Source: Clostridiales bacterium (GTDB lineage: Bacteria; Bacillota; Clostridia; Oscillospirales; Oscillospiraceae). Taken from it: DNA of 64,000 bases. The stretch spans positions 11,671 to 75,670 of the forward strand of contig SFEX01000004.1 of assembly GCA_004557075.1 (NCBI GenBank), written 5' to 3'. Position 1 is the stretch's first letter, and the number at the start of each line of letters is the position of its first letter. Below the pieces are notes generated by a model. That model worked only from the letters and a program-made list of their open reading frames with translations. It made no database searches and was not told the origin of the DNA. Position numbers and translations under genes: made by a program. Shown piece by piece: positions 49,563 to 58,036 of the stretch.

Positions 49563-50411
49563 TTAGAAGCTGCCGCCTCGACCGCCGTGTATCGAGCCGC
49601 CGCCTGACATATGCGTGCTGCTGAAATTTCCGCCGGCGCCGAAGCCGCCGTAATCATCATCGTCGTCATCCTTAGGTTTGGGCGTTTTAGTGACAGTGGT
49701 GTAGAGGAAAATATCGCGGCTTTCGCTCAAACTAAAGCTGCCGCCGACGATATAGTCTGCTGCCGCTGTCTGCATATCGACGCTTTTCATGCCGCGCTTT
49801 AATATACTCATGACGATGAGTGCGATGATAAGCCCGATGCCTATGGCAATTGGTACCCAAATTATGCGCGGCCCTGAACTTTCTCTGCCGTCGGGGACAT
49901 AGTAAAAATCCTCGTCGGAATAATCGTAATTATCGTCGCTGCTGTCGTCGAGATAATAGTCGCAATTCTCGATAAAGGCATCAAACGCCCCTGCGCAGTC
50001 GCCGTCACTGAGGTACGGCGTTATGCTCTCGCCTATGTCGTCGAGATACAAATCCGGGAAAGCGTAGATGGCATAGCCGGAGGTCGATATATACCACTGG
50101 CGCTCTGCCATGCTTACAAGAAGAATGAGCCCATCCCTGTCGTCTCCAACGCCGAGATCGTTCTCGTCGTAAAAATCATCCGCGTATTCCTCGGCGGTCT
50201 TGCCGCCAAGGGAGCTGACAGTGAGAATGGCGACGGTCATATCGTACTTAGAGCTTATATACTCCAAAGCGGCGGAGATATCATCGGCCTCGTCTGCGCT
50301 GAGCAGACCTTCATAGTCGTACAGCGCGCCGGAGCTGTCGGCAAAGGCGTAGCAGGATAAGCCAAATACCAGGCACAGCGTGAGCAAAAGAGAAACAATA
50401 CATTTTTTCAT
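49563..50411 (-). CDS. TPM-domain (YgcG/YdjH-like) membrane protein
   Basis: A 282-residue protein with a signal peptide (residues 1-24), an extracytoplasmic TPM domain (about 28-150, LYDYEGLLSADEADDISAAL ... DRDGLILLVSM), an acidic linker, one membrane helix (about 187-207) and a cytosolic tail ending in a Gly/Ser-rich HMSGGGSIHGGRGGSF. That tail is the hallmark of YgcG-type TPM proteins. It is the last gene of an operon resembling B. subtilis ydjGHI, which recruits PspA to the membrane; no pspA-like gene is nearby. Confidence 0.85.
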   Translation of the reverse strand: MKKCIVSLLLTLCLVFGLSCYAFADSSGALYDYEGLLSADEADDISAALEYISSKYDMTVAILTVSSLGGKTAEEYADDFYDENDLGVGDDRDGLILLVSMAERQWYISTSGYAIYAFPDLYLDDIGESITPYLSDGDCAGAFDAFIENCDYYLDDSSDDNYDYSDEDFYYVPDGRESSGPRIIWVPIAIGIGLIIALIVMSILKRGMKSVDMQTAAADYIVGGSFSLSESRDIFLYTTVTKTPKPKDDDDDDYGGFGAGGNFSSTHMSGGGSIHGGRGGSF

Positions 50412-50421
50412 GCCGCGCCTC

Positions 50422-51513
50422 CTACATCAGTGCAAGCCACATGAGGCCGTAGGAAACTGCGGCGCTGACTGCGGCGATGGCTGCGAAATACTTAGCGTAC
50501 AGCCCATTGTCAACCGGCAGATTGCCGACAAATTTTCCGGTCTGGCCGTTCATGGCGAATATGTATTTCTGACCGTTCCACGTCGTGTTCAGAAGCCAGA
50601 CGGGGTAGAGAGCATATCCGGCCTTGCCGTGGGCGAGGCTGACGGAGCTGTTTTCCGATATGACGCTTGAATATGTCGGCGATACAGTGCCCCGCAGGGC
50701 CTGTTCCGCGCTCGCCTTTATGCGGCGGTTGGCACGCTCTTTGCTATCCTCGGCGCTGACATCGTATTTATCGGCAAAATATCCCGAGAGGTAGGCGGTC
50801 TGGAAGTCCACGGCATCCTTGAAATCAAAGGGTTCGAGCGAGTCCATAAGGTCGTCCGGCATTTTCTGAGAGCCGTCAACGGGAATGTGCTCAAAGCCGA
50901 GACTTCCGCTGCGGAAGAGGTTATAAAAGCTTGTGGACGTGTAATTGTAATTTGCGTCGCTCCAGAATCGAACTGTGGTCGCCCTGTATCTTACCCGGGC
51001 GTCAGCCTTCGCGTCAAAGAGCCAGAAGGGGACGTAAACGCCCTTAATTTCGTCGATGTGGTTATCGGTTCTAAATGCCTTCGGCAGCAGCCTTTTGCCC
51101 TCAAGGTGCTTTTTGAAAGCCTCCTTGGCGGCTTTTTTATCGAGCTTGAATGGGATGACCCAGTCGGGCTTTAGCTCGCCCGAGAGATTGTTTTTGAATA
51201 TGACGGGGTTGCCGCAGAATGGGCATTTTGAGGCCGATGTTGTCTCATCGGCGATTATCTCGCCGCCGCAGGATGAGCAGACGTATATGCTGACATCCTC
51301 ATCCTCGCCGTCCTGCCAGCGCCCTCCAGATTCTGTGTCCCAGCTCATGTCATCGCCGCGGTCTTCCTTCAGACCCTCGTCGTAGCTTTTGAGCGTCTCG
51401 GCGTCAAACTCCGTGTCGCAGTAGGGGCACTTCATCTTCTGCGAAGAGCTGTCAAAGCTTATTGCTCCGCCGCAGCAGGGACATTTATATTGAAGCTGAT
51501 TTTCAGTTTCCAT
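50422..51513 (-). CDS. zinc-ribbon membrane protein (YdjG-like)
   Basis: A 363-residue protein. Two zinc ribbons open it (CPCCGGAISFDSSSQKMKCPYC, residues about 9-32, and CSSCGGEII ... CPFCGNP, about 75-105). A domain with VPFWLFDAKADARVRY follows, and a pair of C-terminal helices (about 335-360) anchors it. It is the middle gene of the YdjI-YdjG-YdjH-like operon. I chose ATG 51513 over GTG 51522, which overlaps the upstream stop; neither has a strong ribosome-binding site. Confidence 0.8.
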   Translation of the reverse strand: METENQLQYKCPCCGGAISFDSSSQKMKCPYCDTEFDAETLKSYDEGLKEDRGDDMSWDTESGGRWQDGEDEDVSIYVCSSCGGEIIADETTSASKCPFCGNPVIFKNNLSGELKPDWVIPFKLDKKAAKEAFKKHLEGKRLLPKAFRTDNHIDEIKGVYVPFWLFDAKADARVRYRATTVRFWSDANYNYTSTSFYNLFRSGSLGFEHIPVDGSQKMPDDLMDSLEPFDFKDAVDFQTAYLSGYFADKYDVSAEDSKERANRRIKASAEQALRGTVSPTYSSVISENSSVSLAHGKAGYALYPVWLLNTTWNGQKYIFAMNGQTGKFVGNLPVDNGLYAKYFAAIAAVSAAVSYGLMWLALM

Positions 51514-51518
51514 ATTTA

Positions 51519-52730
51519 TCACTCTAAGTCGCCCTCGTCAAAGGGGTCGCCGCATTCTGGACAGAATTTCGGCGGATTTGAGGGATCGGCGGGCTTCCAG
51601 CCGCACTTGTTGCAGCGGTATACAGGCTTTTTAGCGCCGCACTCGGGGCAGAATTTGCCCGTGTTCACGGAGCCGCAGGCGCAGCGCCAAGACTCGGCTG
51701 CCGGAGCGGCGGTTTGAGCCTGCGGCTGTGCCATTGCGTAGAGATTCTGCGCGTTTACGCCGCCCGCGTTCATTGCCATGCCCATGCCCATGAAGCCGGT
51801 CATAGCGCCCGCAGAATTTTCCGCCGCCGCGCGCATGGCGTCCGCCTGAGCGCCGACGAGGTTTGCCGCTGCCATGGTGGGATCGCGCATAACAGCCGAG
51901 CGCTGAAGCTGCTTTATGCTCTCGGCGTCCTCATCGGGAATGGTTATGGAGTTCATTCCGATGGAGACGATGCTTATGCCGCGCATCTCGCCCCACTTGC
52001 GCGTGAGCGTCTCATTCATGAATGCCGACAGCTCCTCGGCGTGAGCGGGAATCTGATTCGGACGCATTTCCAGAAGCGCCAGCTTTGCGAAGGCAGGCTG
52101 TAGGGCGCTTATAAACTCGGCTTTGAGCTGGCTGTCTATCTCCTCGCGGGAGTAATCGCGCTCAACATTGCCGCAGACGTTTGTGTAAAAGAGCAGAGGA
52201 TTAGTCAGACGGTAGGAATACACGCCGTTGCAGCGCACCGCAGTGTCGAGGTCAAGGCCGATATTCCTGTCAACAACGCGGAAGGGGATGGGATTTGCCG
52301 TGCCGAACTTGTTGTCGGTTATCTCCTTGGTGTTGAAGTAGTAAACTCGCTGATCGCGGCCGGTGTCGCCGCCAAGGGTGAAGCGCCTGCCGATGAGCTT
52401 GAATGTATCGACAATGGCTTTTCCGAGCGGGCCGGAAAAAACGCTCGGCTCGGCAGAGGTGTCGTAGGTGAACTGCCCCGGCTCTGCGCAGACCTCAACG
52501 ATCTTGCCCTGATCGACTATTATCATGCACTGACCGTCGGCAACGGCGATGCCCGAGCCGTTTGATATTACGTTGTCGCTGCCCTTGGTGTTTGAAGATC
52601 TGGAAGTGATGCGCTTTGTGCCCTTTACAACAAGAGTGTCCTTATCGATAGCGTCGCAGTAGAAAAATTCCTTCCACTGGTCGGCCATTGTGCTGCCGAT
52701 AGCTCCGGCAGCGGCTTTTATAAGACCCAT
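51519..52730 (-). CDS. SPFH-domain protein with C-terminal zinc ribbon (YdjI-like)
   Basis: A 403-residue soluble SPFH protein. The SPFH-like core covers residues about 20-265. A Met/Ala-rich segment (GFMGMGMAMNAGG) follows, and the C-terminus holds two zinc ribbons (CACGSVNTGKFCPECGAKKP and CNKCGWKPADPSNPPKFCPEC). This architecture matches YdjI of B. subtilis and the so-called virion-core-like SPFH proteins. First gene of the three-gene operon, translationally close to the YdjG-like gene. Confidence 0.85.
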   Translation of the reverse strand: MGLIKAAAGAIGSTMADQWKEFFYCDAIDKDTLVVKGTKRITSRSSNTKGSDNVISNGSGIAVADGQCMIIVDQGKIVEVCAEPGQFTYDTSAEPSVFSGPLGKAIVDTFKLIGRRFTLGGDTGRDQRVYYFNTKEITDNKFGTANPIPFRVVDRNIGLDLDTAVRCNGVYSYRLTNPLLFYTNVCGNVERDYSREEIDSQLKAEFISALQPAFAKLALLEMRPNQIPAHAEELSAFMNETLTRKWGEMRGISIVSIGMNSITIPDEDAESIKQLQRSAVMRDPTMAAANLVGAQADAMRAAAENSAGAMTGFMGMGMAMNAGGVNAQNLYAMAQPQAQTAAPAAESWRCACGSVNTGKFCPECGAKKPVYRCNKCGWKPADPSNPPKFCPECGDPFDEGDLE

Positions 52731-52758
52731 ATTACATATATCCTTTCATTATTGTGAC

Positions 52759-53118
52759 TTATTTCGTTATGCCTCGGAGAAGATAATCGCTTGCGTTTAC
52801 GGACGGGAGCAGCTCATTTGCCTTGACAAGCTCCTCGATGCGTCCGGAGGTCTTGAGCTCGCACGGCTCAAGCGGGGAAACTCCGCCGTTAAATGCGCCG
52901 CTCATGAGCGAGGGCCTGTCAACCGGGAGCAGCCTGCGGCCGTCCTCGCAGATAAAATACAGCCTGATGTCAACGTCATTGCCGCTGGTAGCGTGCAGCG
53001 CCGGCTGCCCTATGAGCGGGTATATCTGCTCAAACATCTCCGACTGACTGCATTCTAAAAGATAAACATTGCCCGCACAATCCGGCTTTTTTCCTATCCA
53101 TTTCTTTTGAATCTGCAT
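52759..53118 (-). CDS. conserved hypothetical protein beside YdjI-like operon
   Basis: A 119-residue soluble protein without recognised motifs; a beta-rich centre (GNDVDIRLYFICEDGRRLLP) is followed by a helical C-terminus. ATG 53118 has GAGG six bases upstream; the longer frame to a TTG at 53139 has none. It lies 28 bases before the YdjI-like gene and shares its promoter (TTGAAA-N17-TAATAT), so it probably works with that operon. Confidence 0.65.
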   Translation of the reverse strand: MQIQKKWIGKKPDCAGNVYLLECSQSEMFEQIYPLIGQPALHATSGNDVDIRLYFICEDGRRLLPVDRPSLMSGAFNGGVSPLEPCELKTSGRIEELVKANELLPSVNASDYLLRGITK

Positions 53119-53168
53119 AATTATCCTCATTTCCGCCAAACGGCATGTGTTAAACTACATTAGTTATT

Positions 53169-53229
53169 ATATTATCATGCTTTTCTGCTGCTTTCAACAC
53201 TTGCGGATATTAAAATATGGTGGTAAAAT
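53169..53229. promoter_or_regulatory. divergent promoters of YdjI-like operon and ahcY
   Basis: Minus: TTGAAA (53192-53197), 17 bases, TAATAT (53169-53174). Plus: TTGCGG (53201-53206), 17 bases, TAAAAT (53224-53229). The two -35 boxes are four bases apart. Confidence 0.55.
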
Positions 53230-53261
53230 TAATTGTTTTATTGAAAAGGGGGATAATTGCC

Positions 53262-54497
53262 GTGAGCAGAATTAAAGATATAAATCTTGCACCTTCGGGT
53301 GAGATGAAAATAAAATGGGTAGAGCGCAATATGCCGGTTCTTCGCGGGATAGGGGAGGACTTTAAAAAGACAAAGCCCTTTGCCGGAATGAAGGTGGCTC
53401 TTTCCGTTCACCTTGAGGCGAAAACGGCATATCTCTGCCGCGTCATGGAGATGGGCGGAGCTCAGATGTATGTTACAGGCTCAAACCCGCTGTCTACGCA
53501 GGACGATGTGGCTGCGGCGCTGGTATCCGGCGGCATGAACGTCTTTGCCGAATACGGCTGCTCCATGGAGCAGTACGAGGAGTGCCTTGATGAGGTCCTG
53601 AAGATCGGCCCGAACATCATAATCGACGATGGCGGCGATCTTGTTCACCTCATGCACACGAAATACGCCGAGCTTATCCCCAACGTTATCGGCGGCTGCG
53701 AGGAGACGACAACGGGCATAAACAGGCTCAGGATAATGTCTGCGGCGGGCGAGCTTAAATTCCCCATGGTAATGGTAAACGACGCCGACTGCAAGCATAT
53801 GTTCGATAACCGCTACGGCACTGGTCAGAGCGTGTGGGACGGAATATGCCGAACGACAAACCTCATTGTCGCCGGTAAGTATGTCGTCATATCCGGCTAC
53901 GGCTGGTGCGGCAAGGGCGTAACGCTGCGCGCAAAGGGACTCGGCGCAAAGGTTATCGTGACGGAGACTGACCCCGTTCGTGCGCTTGAGGCCGTCATGG
54001 ACGGATACGAGGTCATGCCCATGCGTGATGCCGCCAAGATAGGCGATATCTTCTGCACGGTCACCGGCGGAAGAGACATAATCACCGCCGAGCACTTCCC
54101 GCTCATGAAGGACGGCGCCATACTCTCAAACGCCGGTCACTTCAATGTCGAGGTCGATATGGACGCACTTGAAAAGATGGCGGTCAACAAGTATGAGGCG
54201 CGCCATAACATACAGGGCTATGTCATGCCCGACGGCAGGACGCTGTTTACGATTGCCGAGGGCAGACTTGTGAACCTTGCCGCCGCCGACGGACACCCGG
54301 CCGAGATAATGGACATGAGCTTTGCTATCCAGGCGATGAGCGCGCAGTTTCTTGCCGAGAACCGGGGCAAGCTCAAGGCCGATGTCGTTGCCGTACCACG
54401 CGATATAGACGAGGCGGTCGCCAGCCGCAAGCTCAAGGCAATGGGAGTTGAGATAGACAGCCTCAGCCGCGAGCAGGCTGAGTACCTCGGCAAATAA
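53262..54497 (+). CDS. ahcY: adenosylhomocysteinase
   Basis: A 411-residue NAD-dependent hydrolase that splits S-adenosylhomocysteine into adenosine and homocysteine. Motifs: LSVHLEAKTA, IDDGGDLV, the substrate residues NDADCKHMFDNRYGTGQS and the NAD loop SGYGWCGKG. It is the shorter archaeal/thermophile-type form; such members can prefer S-inosylhomocysteine, which sequence alone does not decide. GTG 53262 follows GGGGGA; the frame extends left over the promoter. mgtE follows 38 bases later. Confidence 0.93.
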   Translation: MSRIKDINLAPSGEMKIKWVERNMPVLRGIGEDFKKTKPFAGMKVALSVHLEAKTAYLCRVMEMGGAQMYVTGSNPLSTQDDVAAALVSGGMNVFAEYGCSMEQYEECLDEVLKIGPNIIIDDGGDLVHLMHTKYAELIPNVIGGCEETTTGINRLRIMSAAGELKFPMVMVNDADCKHMFDNRYGTGQSVWDGICRTTNLIVAGKYVVISGYGWCGKGVTLRAKGLGAKVIVTETDPVRALEAVMDGYEVMPMRDAAKIGDIFCTVTGGRDIITAEHFPLMKDGAILSNAGHFNVEVDMDALEKMAVNKYEARHNIQGYVMPDGRTLFTIAEGRLVNLAAADGHPAEIMDMSFAIQAMSAQFLAENRGKLKADVVAVPRDIDEAVASRKLKAMGVEIDSLSREQAEYLGK

Positions 54498-54535
54498 GCC
54501 ATGTGATCGGCAAAATTCCGAAGGGAGGGTCCGGA

Positions 54536-55936
54536 ATGGAAGACATGGAGAACATGGATTTTGAAGCCATGCATGACCGGCAGTTCGGCGAGCTGATGGA
54601 GCTGCTGGACGCGCATCGCATGAAAGAGCTTCAGCTCCGCCTTGAGGACATGAATGAATTTGACGTTGCGGAGTTTCTCACGGAGATAGGCGATAACAGA
54701 ATGCCCATGGTGTTCCGCCTGCTCTCCAAGGAGACCGCCGCCGACGTTTTTGCAAATTTTGACGCCCCCGAGCAGGAACAGATAATAAACTCGATAACAG
54801 ACTCGGAGCTTTCCGCCATCATCGAAGAACTGTATGTTGACGACGCGGTCGATATGATGGAGGAGCTTCCGGCCAACGTTGTAAAGCGCGTTATGCGTAA
54901 CGCAACGCCCCAGACGCGAAACCTTATAAATCAGTATCTTAACTACCCCGACAACTCAGCCGGCAGCATCATGACCGCCGAGTTTGTCGATCTTAAAAAG
55001 TACATGAACGTGCGGGAATCCATTGCCCGCATACGCAGAATAGGCGAGGATAAGGAGACCATATATACCTGCTTTGTCACCTCCGCCGACCGCAAGCTTG
55101 AAGGCGTTCTGTCGGTAAAGGATCTTCTGCTGTCTGATGACGAGACGGTCATAGAGGATCTCATGGATAAGAATATCATATTCTGCATGACCCATGACGA
55201 TCAGGAGGAGGCCGCGGAAAAGATATCCGACTACGACCTGATGGCTCTGCCTGTCGTGGATAAGGAAGGCCGCCTCGTCGGCATCGTAACGGTTGACGAC
55301 GTCATCGACGTTATGGAAGCCGAGGCCACCGAGGACTTTGAAATCATGGCGGCAATGACACCTTCAGATAAGCCGTATTCACGCACCGGAGCCACTGAAA
55401 TGTGGAAGCGCCGTGTGCCGTGGCTGATGTTCCTCATGCTCTCGGCAACCTTCACCAGCATGATAATAAACTCCTTTGAGGATGCGCTGGCCGCTCAGGC
55501 GGTGCTTATAAGCTTTATCCCCATGCTGATGGGTACGGGCGGCAACTCGGGGGCTCAGGCGGCAACCGCCGTCATCCGAAGCCTGTCGCTCGGCGATACC
55601 GAGCCTGAGGATGTGCTGAGGGTAATATGGAAGGAATGGCGTGTAGCCATTTTGTGCGGTATCACCCTTGCGGCGGTCAATTTCGTGAAAATGCTGCTTG
55701 TTGACAGGATGCTTATGAACCACCCGGAGGTCACCGTGACGGTAGCCGCCGTTGTCAGCCTGTCGATAGTCCTTATCATAATGTTTGCCAAGGTCGTCGG
55801 CAGCACTCTGCCCATAGCGGCCGAGAAGATCGGGGTAGACCCCGCGGTAATGGCAAACCCGCTGATTTCAACGATAACCGACGCCGTGTCGCTGCTTATT
55901 TATTTTGAGATAGCGAAGGCGATACTCGGCTTCTGA
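54536..55936 (+). CDS. mgtE: magnesium transporter MgtE
   Basis: A 466-residue Mg2+ channel/transporter. The N-domain (residues about 15-135) and two CBS domains (about 140-260, with VSVKDLL-like LSVKDLLLSDDE and ALPVVDKEGRLVGIVTVDD) are cytosolic Mg2+ sensors. Five membrane helices follow (about 290-465), with the pore motif PMLMGTGGNSGAQA. ATG 54536 has GGGAGGG six bases upstream. No Mg2+ riboswitch is visible in the short gap after ahcY. Confidence 0.95.
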   Translation: MEDMENMDFEAMHDRQFGELMELLDAHRMKELQLRLEDMNEFDVAEFLTEIGDNRMPMVFRLLSKETAADVFANFDAPEQEQIINSITDSELSAIIEELYVDDAVDMMEELPANVVKRVMRNATPQTRNLINQYLNYPDNSAGSIMTAEFVDLKKYMNVRESIARIRRIGEDKETIYTCFVTSADRKLEGVLSVKDLLLSDDETVIEDLMDKNIIFCMTHDDQEEAAEKISDYDLMALPVVDKEGRLVGIVTVDDVIDVMEAEATEDFEIMAAMTPSDKPYSRTGATEMWKRRVPWLMFLMLSATFTSMIINSFEDALAAQAVLISFIPMLMGTGGNSGAQAATAVIRSLSLGDTEPEDVLRVIWKEWRVAILCGITLAAVNFVKMLLVDRMLMNHPEVTVTVAAVVSLSIVLIIMFAKVVGSTLPIAAEKIGVDPAVMANPLISTITDAVSLLIYFEIAKAILGF

Positions 55937-55954
55937 CAATAAAAAACAATAAAT

Positions 55955-55984
55955 AAAAAAACAGCCCTTATAAGGCTGTTTTTT
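55955..55984 (+). terminator. terminator of mgtE
   Basis: AAAAAACAGCC, seven bases, GGCTGTTTTTT. It ends just before the AEC gene's ribosome-binding site. Confidence 0.85.
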
Positions 55985-56002
55985 ATGCGGAGATTAAGAT
56001 AT

Positions 56003-56920
56003 ATGACTGTGCTTATAGAAAAAATGGCTCTGATGGTCATACTGATGGCCCTGGGCTATCTTTGCGTGCGCCTGAAGCTGGTAGGGCCGGAATTTAACAA
56101 AGGACTGAGCAAGCTTGTAATAAACGTATTCCTCGCGGGCATGATCCTGTCCTCGGTCATAAATAAAGAACTGGAGATGTCGGGCAGCGATATCGCCCTC
56201 GGTATTCTGCTTATGACCGTCTCAACGCTCATAAGCATCGGCATAGGCTGGCTCAGCCCGGGGCTGCTGCGGATAAAGGACGGGGACAAGGGCATGTACC
56301 GCATGCTGGTTGCGTTTATGAACAACGGTTTTGTGGGTTTCCCGCTGGTAGCGGCGTTCTTTGGCGAGGACGCGGTGTTTTTTGCTTCCCTGTCGAACAT
56401 ACCCTTTAATCTTCTGCTGTACACCGTGGGCATAATGTTCCTGCAAAAAGGGGAGAAGAATTATAAATTCAGCATAAAAAACGTTATAAACGTCCCAATT
56501 ATTGCAACGCTTGCGGCGGTCGTGATATTTATCTTTGAGATACCGATGCCGAAGATCGTGGACGACGTGGCTGATACCCTGTCGGCGGCGACAGTGCCGC
56601 TTTCCATGATGTGCGTCGGAATGTCCTTGGGCGATGTTTCACTCAAGGAGGCGGTCTCCAAGCCGCGGATGTACGGCATGAGCTTTATGCGCCTTGTAGT
56701 CAGCCCGCTTATCGTGTGGTTCGTGCTGAGATTTTTCATCGCAGACCCCATTATCCTCGGCACTATCGTGATTCTGGCTGCCTGCCCGTCGGCAGTTATA
56801 TGCACCATTATCGGCCTACAGTACGGCAGGGACGGCGTCGAGTCCTCGGAGGAGATATTCATAAGTACCATACTGTCGATGATAACAATACCGCTGCTGC
56901 TATACATACTCGGCATTTAA
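56003..56920 (+). CDS. AEC-family transporter (auxin efflux carrier type)
   Basis: A 305-residue membrane protein with about ten helices in two halves. The first half has NVFLAGMILSSV, the crossover NNGFVGFPLVAA, the second PLSMMCVGMSLGD and AACPSAVICTIIGLQYGRD, as in bacterial AEC permeases for dicarboxylates or similar anions. ATG 56003 has GGAG about ten bases upstream; MRRLRY at 55985 lies inside the terminator. Substrate unknown. Confidence 0.87.
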   Translation: MTVLIEKMALMVILMALGYLCVRLKLVGPEFNKGLSKLVINVFLAGMILSSVINKELEMSGSDIALGILLMTVSTLISIGIGWLSPGLLRIKDGDKGMYRMLVAFMNNGFVGFPLVAAFFGEDAVFFASLSNIPFNLLLYTVGIMFLQKGEKNYKFSIKNVINVPIIATLAAVVIFIFEIPMPKIVDDVADTLSAATVPLSMMCVGMSLGDVSLKEAVSKPRMYGMSFMRLVVSPLIVWFVLRFFIADPIILGTIVILAACPSAVICTIIGLQYGRDGVESSEEIFISTILSMITIPLLLYILGI

Positions 56921-56953
56921 AAAAACAGTTCGCTATTTAAGCGAACTGTTTTT
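56921..56953 (+). terminator. terminator after AEC gene
   Basis: AAAAACAGTTCGCT, five bases, AGCGAACTGTTTTT. Confidence 0.9.
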
Positions 56954-56961
56954 CAGCATGT

Positions 56962-57125
56962 CAAAAAAGTCCTTGCGAACTTTTTTGCACGCTTCAAAAA
57001 CGCCACGTTTTTTGTGAAATTGCATTTCGCAAAAAACCGAGCCTTGCTCGTCAAAAAGTCTGATAAATCAGACTTTTTTGATGGCTATTAATCTAATTCG
57101 AGGTGGGCTGTCGCCCCCTCGAGCT
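56962..57125. other. hairpin-rich non-coding stretch
   Basis: About 165 bases with successive stem-loops: AAAAAAGT..ACTTTTTT (56965-56988), AGTCTGAT-AA-ATCAGACT (57056-57073), and CGAGGTGGGC..GCCCCCTCG. An outer inverted pair, TCAAAAAAGTC / GACTTTTTTGA, spans about 115 bases. No coding frame. It could be a degenerate mobile repeat or a structured RNA. Confidence 0.45.
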
Positions 57126-57182
57126 CCCCCCCGCCGTTATCGCGCTCTATACATTCATTTATTGTCTTTTGACAGACTGTTT

Positions 57183-57890
57183 TTATGCGGCAAGAACCTT
57201 GCCCAAAACGCGCAGGGGAAGCTCCGGTGATATTTCTATATCGGGATAGGCGGGATTGAGAGAGTGCAGCGCAAGATGATCGTCCACCGCGACAAGCTGC
57301 TTGAGGTAGGCGCAGCCGTCATAGAGAAAAATGCCGATCTCGCCCGTCATAAGGCTGTGCTGTTGCCTTATCCAAACGGTCTGACCGTCGTGAAACTGCG
57401 GCTCCATACTGTCGCCCGCGACGCGAACGCCGAAGTTCGCGTTTTCGGGAACCTCCGGGCCGACCTCGGTCATTTCGTAATCCTCGCTGTCAAGGAACTG
57501 GCCTGTACCGGCCGATACCGCGATGGAGTACAGCGGAAGCGTGCGGCAGCGCTCCGGCTCGGGCTCTGCGTCATACAGGCCGCTGCTGCGCAAAAGCTCG
57601 ATATACTCCCTGACCTTTTTCCTGCCCATATTGTCAAGCCCCGCAAGCAGACCGCCGCGGCCGCCGACCAGAAACTCGCCGCCTATGTCGTCGATCTCAA
57701 GCACGCGGCACAGAATAAGAAACTGCTTCGCGTTGGGCAGGGTGCTGCCATTCTCCCATTTGGATATTGCCTGGTTGGTGACGTCGATGCCCTCACCGCG
57801 CAGCAGCATGGCAAGCTCGGCCTGGGAAAGCCCCATTTCCCTGCGGCGGATATTCAGTATCTCTCCTATATTTGCAATATTCATACTCAT
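57183..57890 (-). CDS. XRE-S24 self-cleaving repressor (LexA/CI-like)
   Basis: A 235-residue repressor. An XRE helix-turn-helix (residues about 10-65, LSQAELAMLLRGEGIDVTNQAISKWENG in parts) is joined to a peptidase S24 domain. The autocleavage site is Ala127-Gly128 in AVSAGTGQF; the catalytic dyad is Ser161 (AGDSMEP) and Lys197 (AYLKQL). Such HdiR/CI-type proteins lose repression when RecA filaments trigger cleavage. ATG 57890 has GAGGAG five bases upstream. It is divergent from a Y-family polymerase, which it probably controls. Confidence 0.9.
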   Translation of the reverse strand: MSMNIANIGEILNIRRREMGLSQAELAMLLRGEGIDVTNQAISKWENGSTLPNAKQFLILCRVLEIDDIGGEFLVGGRGGLLAGLDNMGRKKVREYIELLRSSGLYDAEPEPERCRTLPLYSIAVSAGTGQFLDSEDYEMTEVGPEVPENANFGVRVAGDSMEPQFHDGQTVWIRQQHSLMTGEIGIFLYDGCAYLKQLVAVDDHLALHSLNPAYPDIEISPELPLRVLGKVLAA

Positions 57891-57917
57891 ATGTCTCCTC
57901 TGTATATAACTAATGCT

Positions 57918-58024
57918 ATTATATAGTATGCGGATAAAAATTGCAAGCAAAAATATCTAAAATAGATAATCTTTCCTCTTTACAAATCCAATTAAGAGAT
58001 ATATAATGGCTGTATTATCTTAAT
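57918..58024. promoter_or_regulatory. divergent promoters and palindromic operators, S24 repressor / dinB
   Basis: Minus: TTGCAA (57941-57946), 17 bases, TATAAT (57918-57923). Plus: TTTACA (57979-57984), 17 bases, TATAAT (58002-58007). Between and across them lie TATCTA-AAA-TAGATA (57954-57968), a perfect palindrome, and ATTAAGA (57991-57997) / TCTTAAT (58018-58024), an inverted pair spanning the dinB -10. Candidate repressor sites. Confidence 0.6.
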
Positions 58025-58036
58025 GGGAGAATTTTG

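Noticed and set aside
54498..54535. Mg2+ riboswitch (M-box or ykkC-like) before mgtE
   Set aside because: Only 38 bases separate ahcY from mgtE and no structured leader fits.
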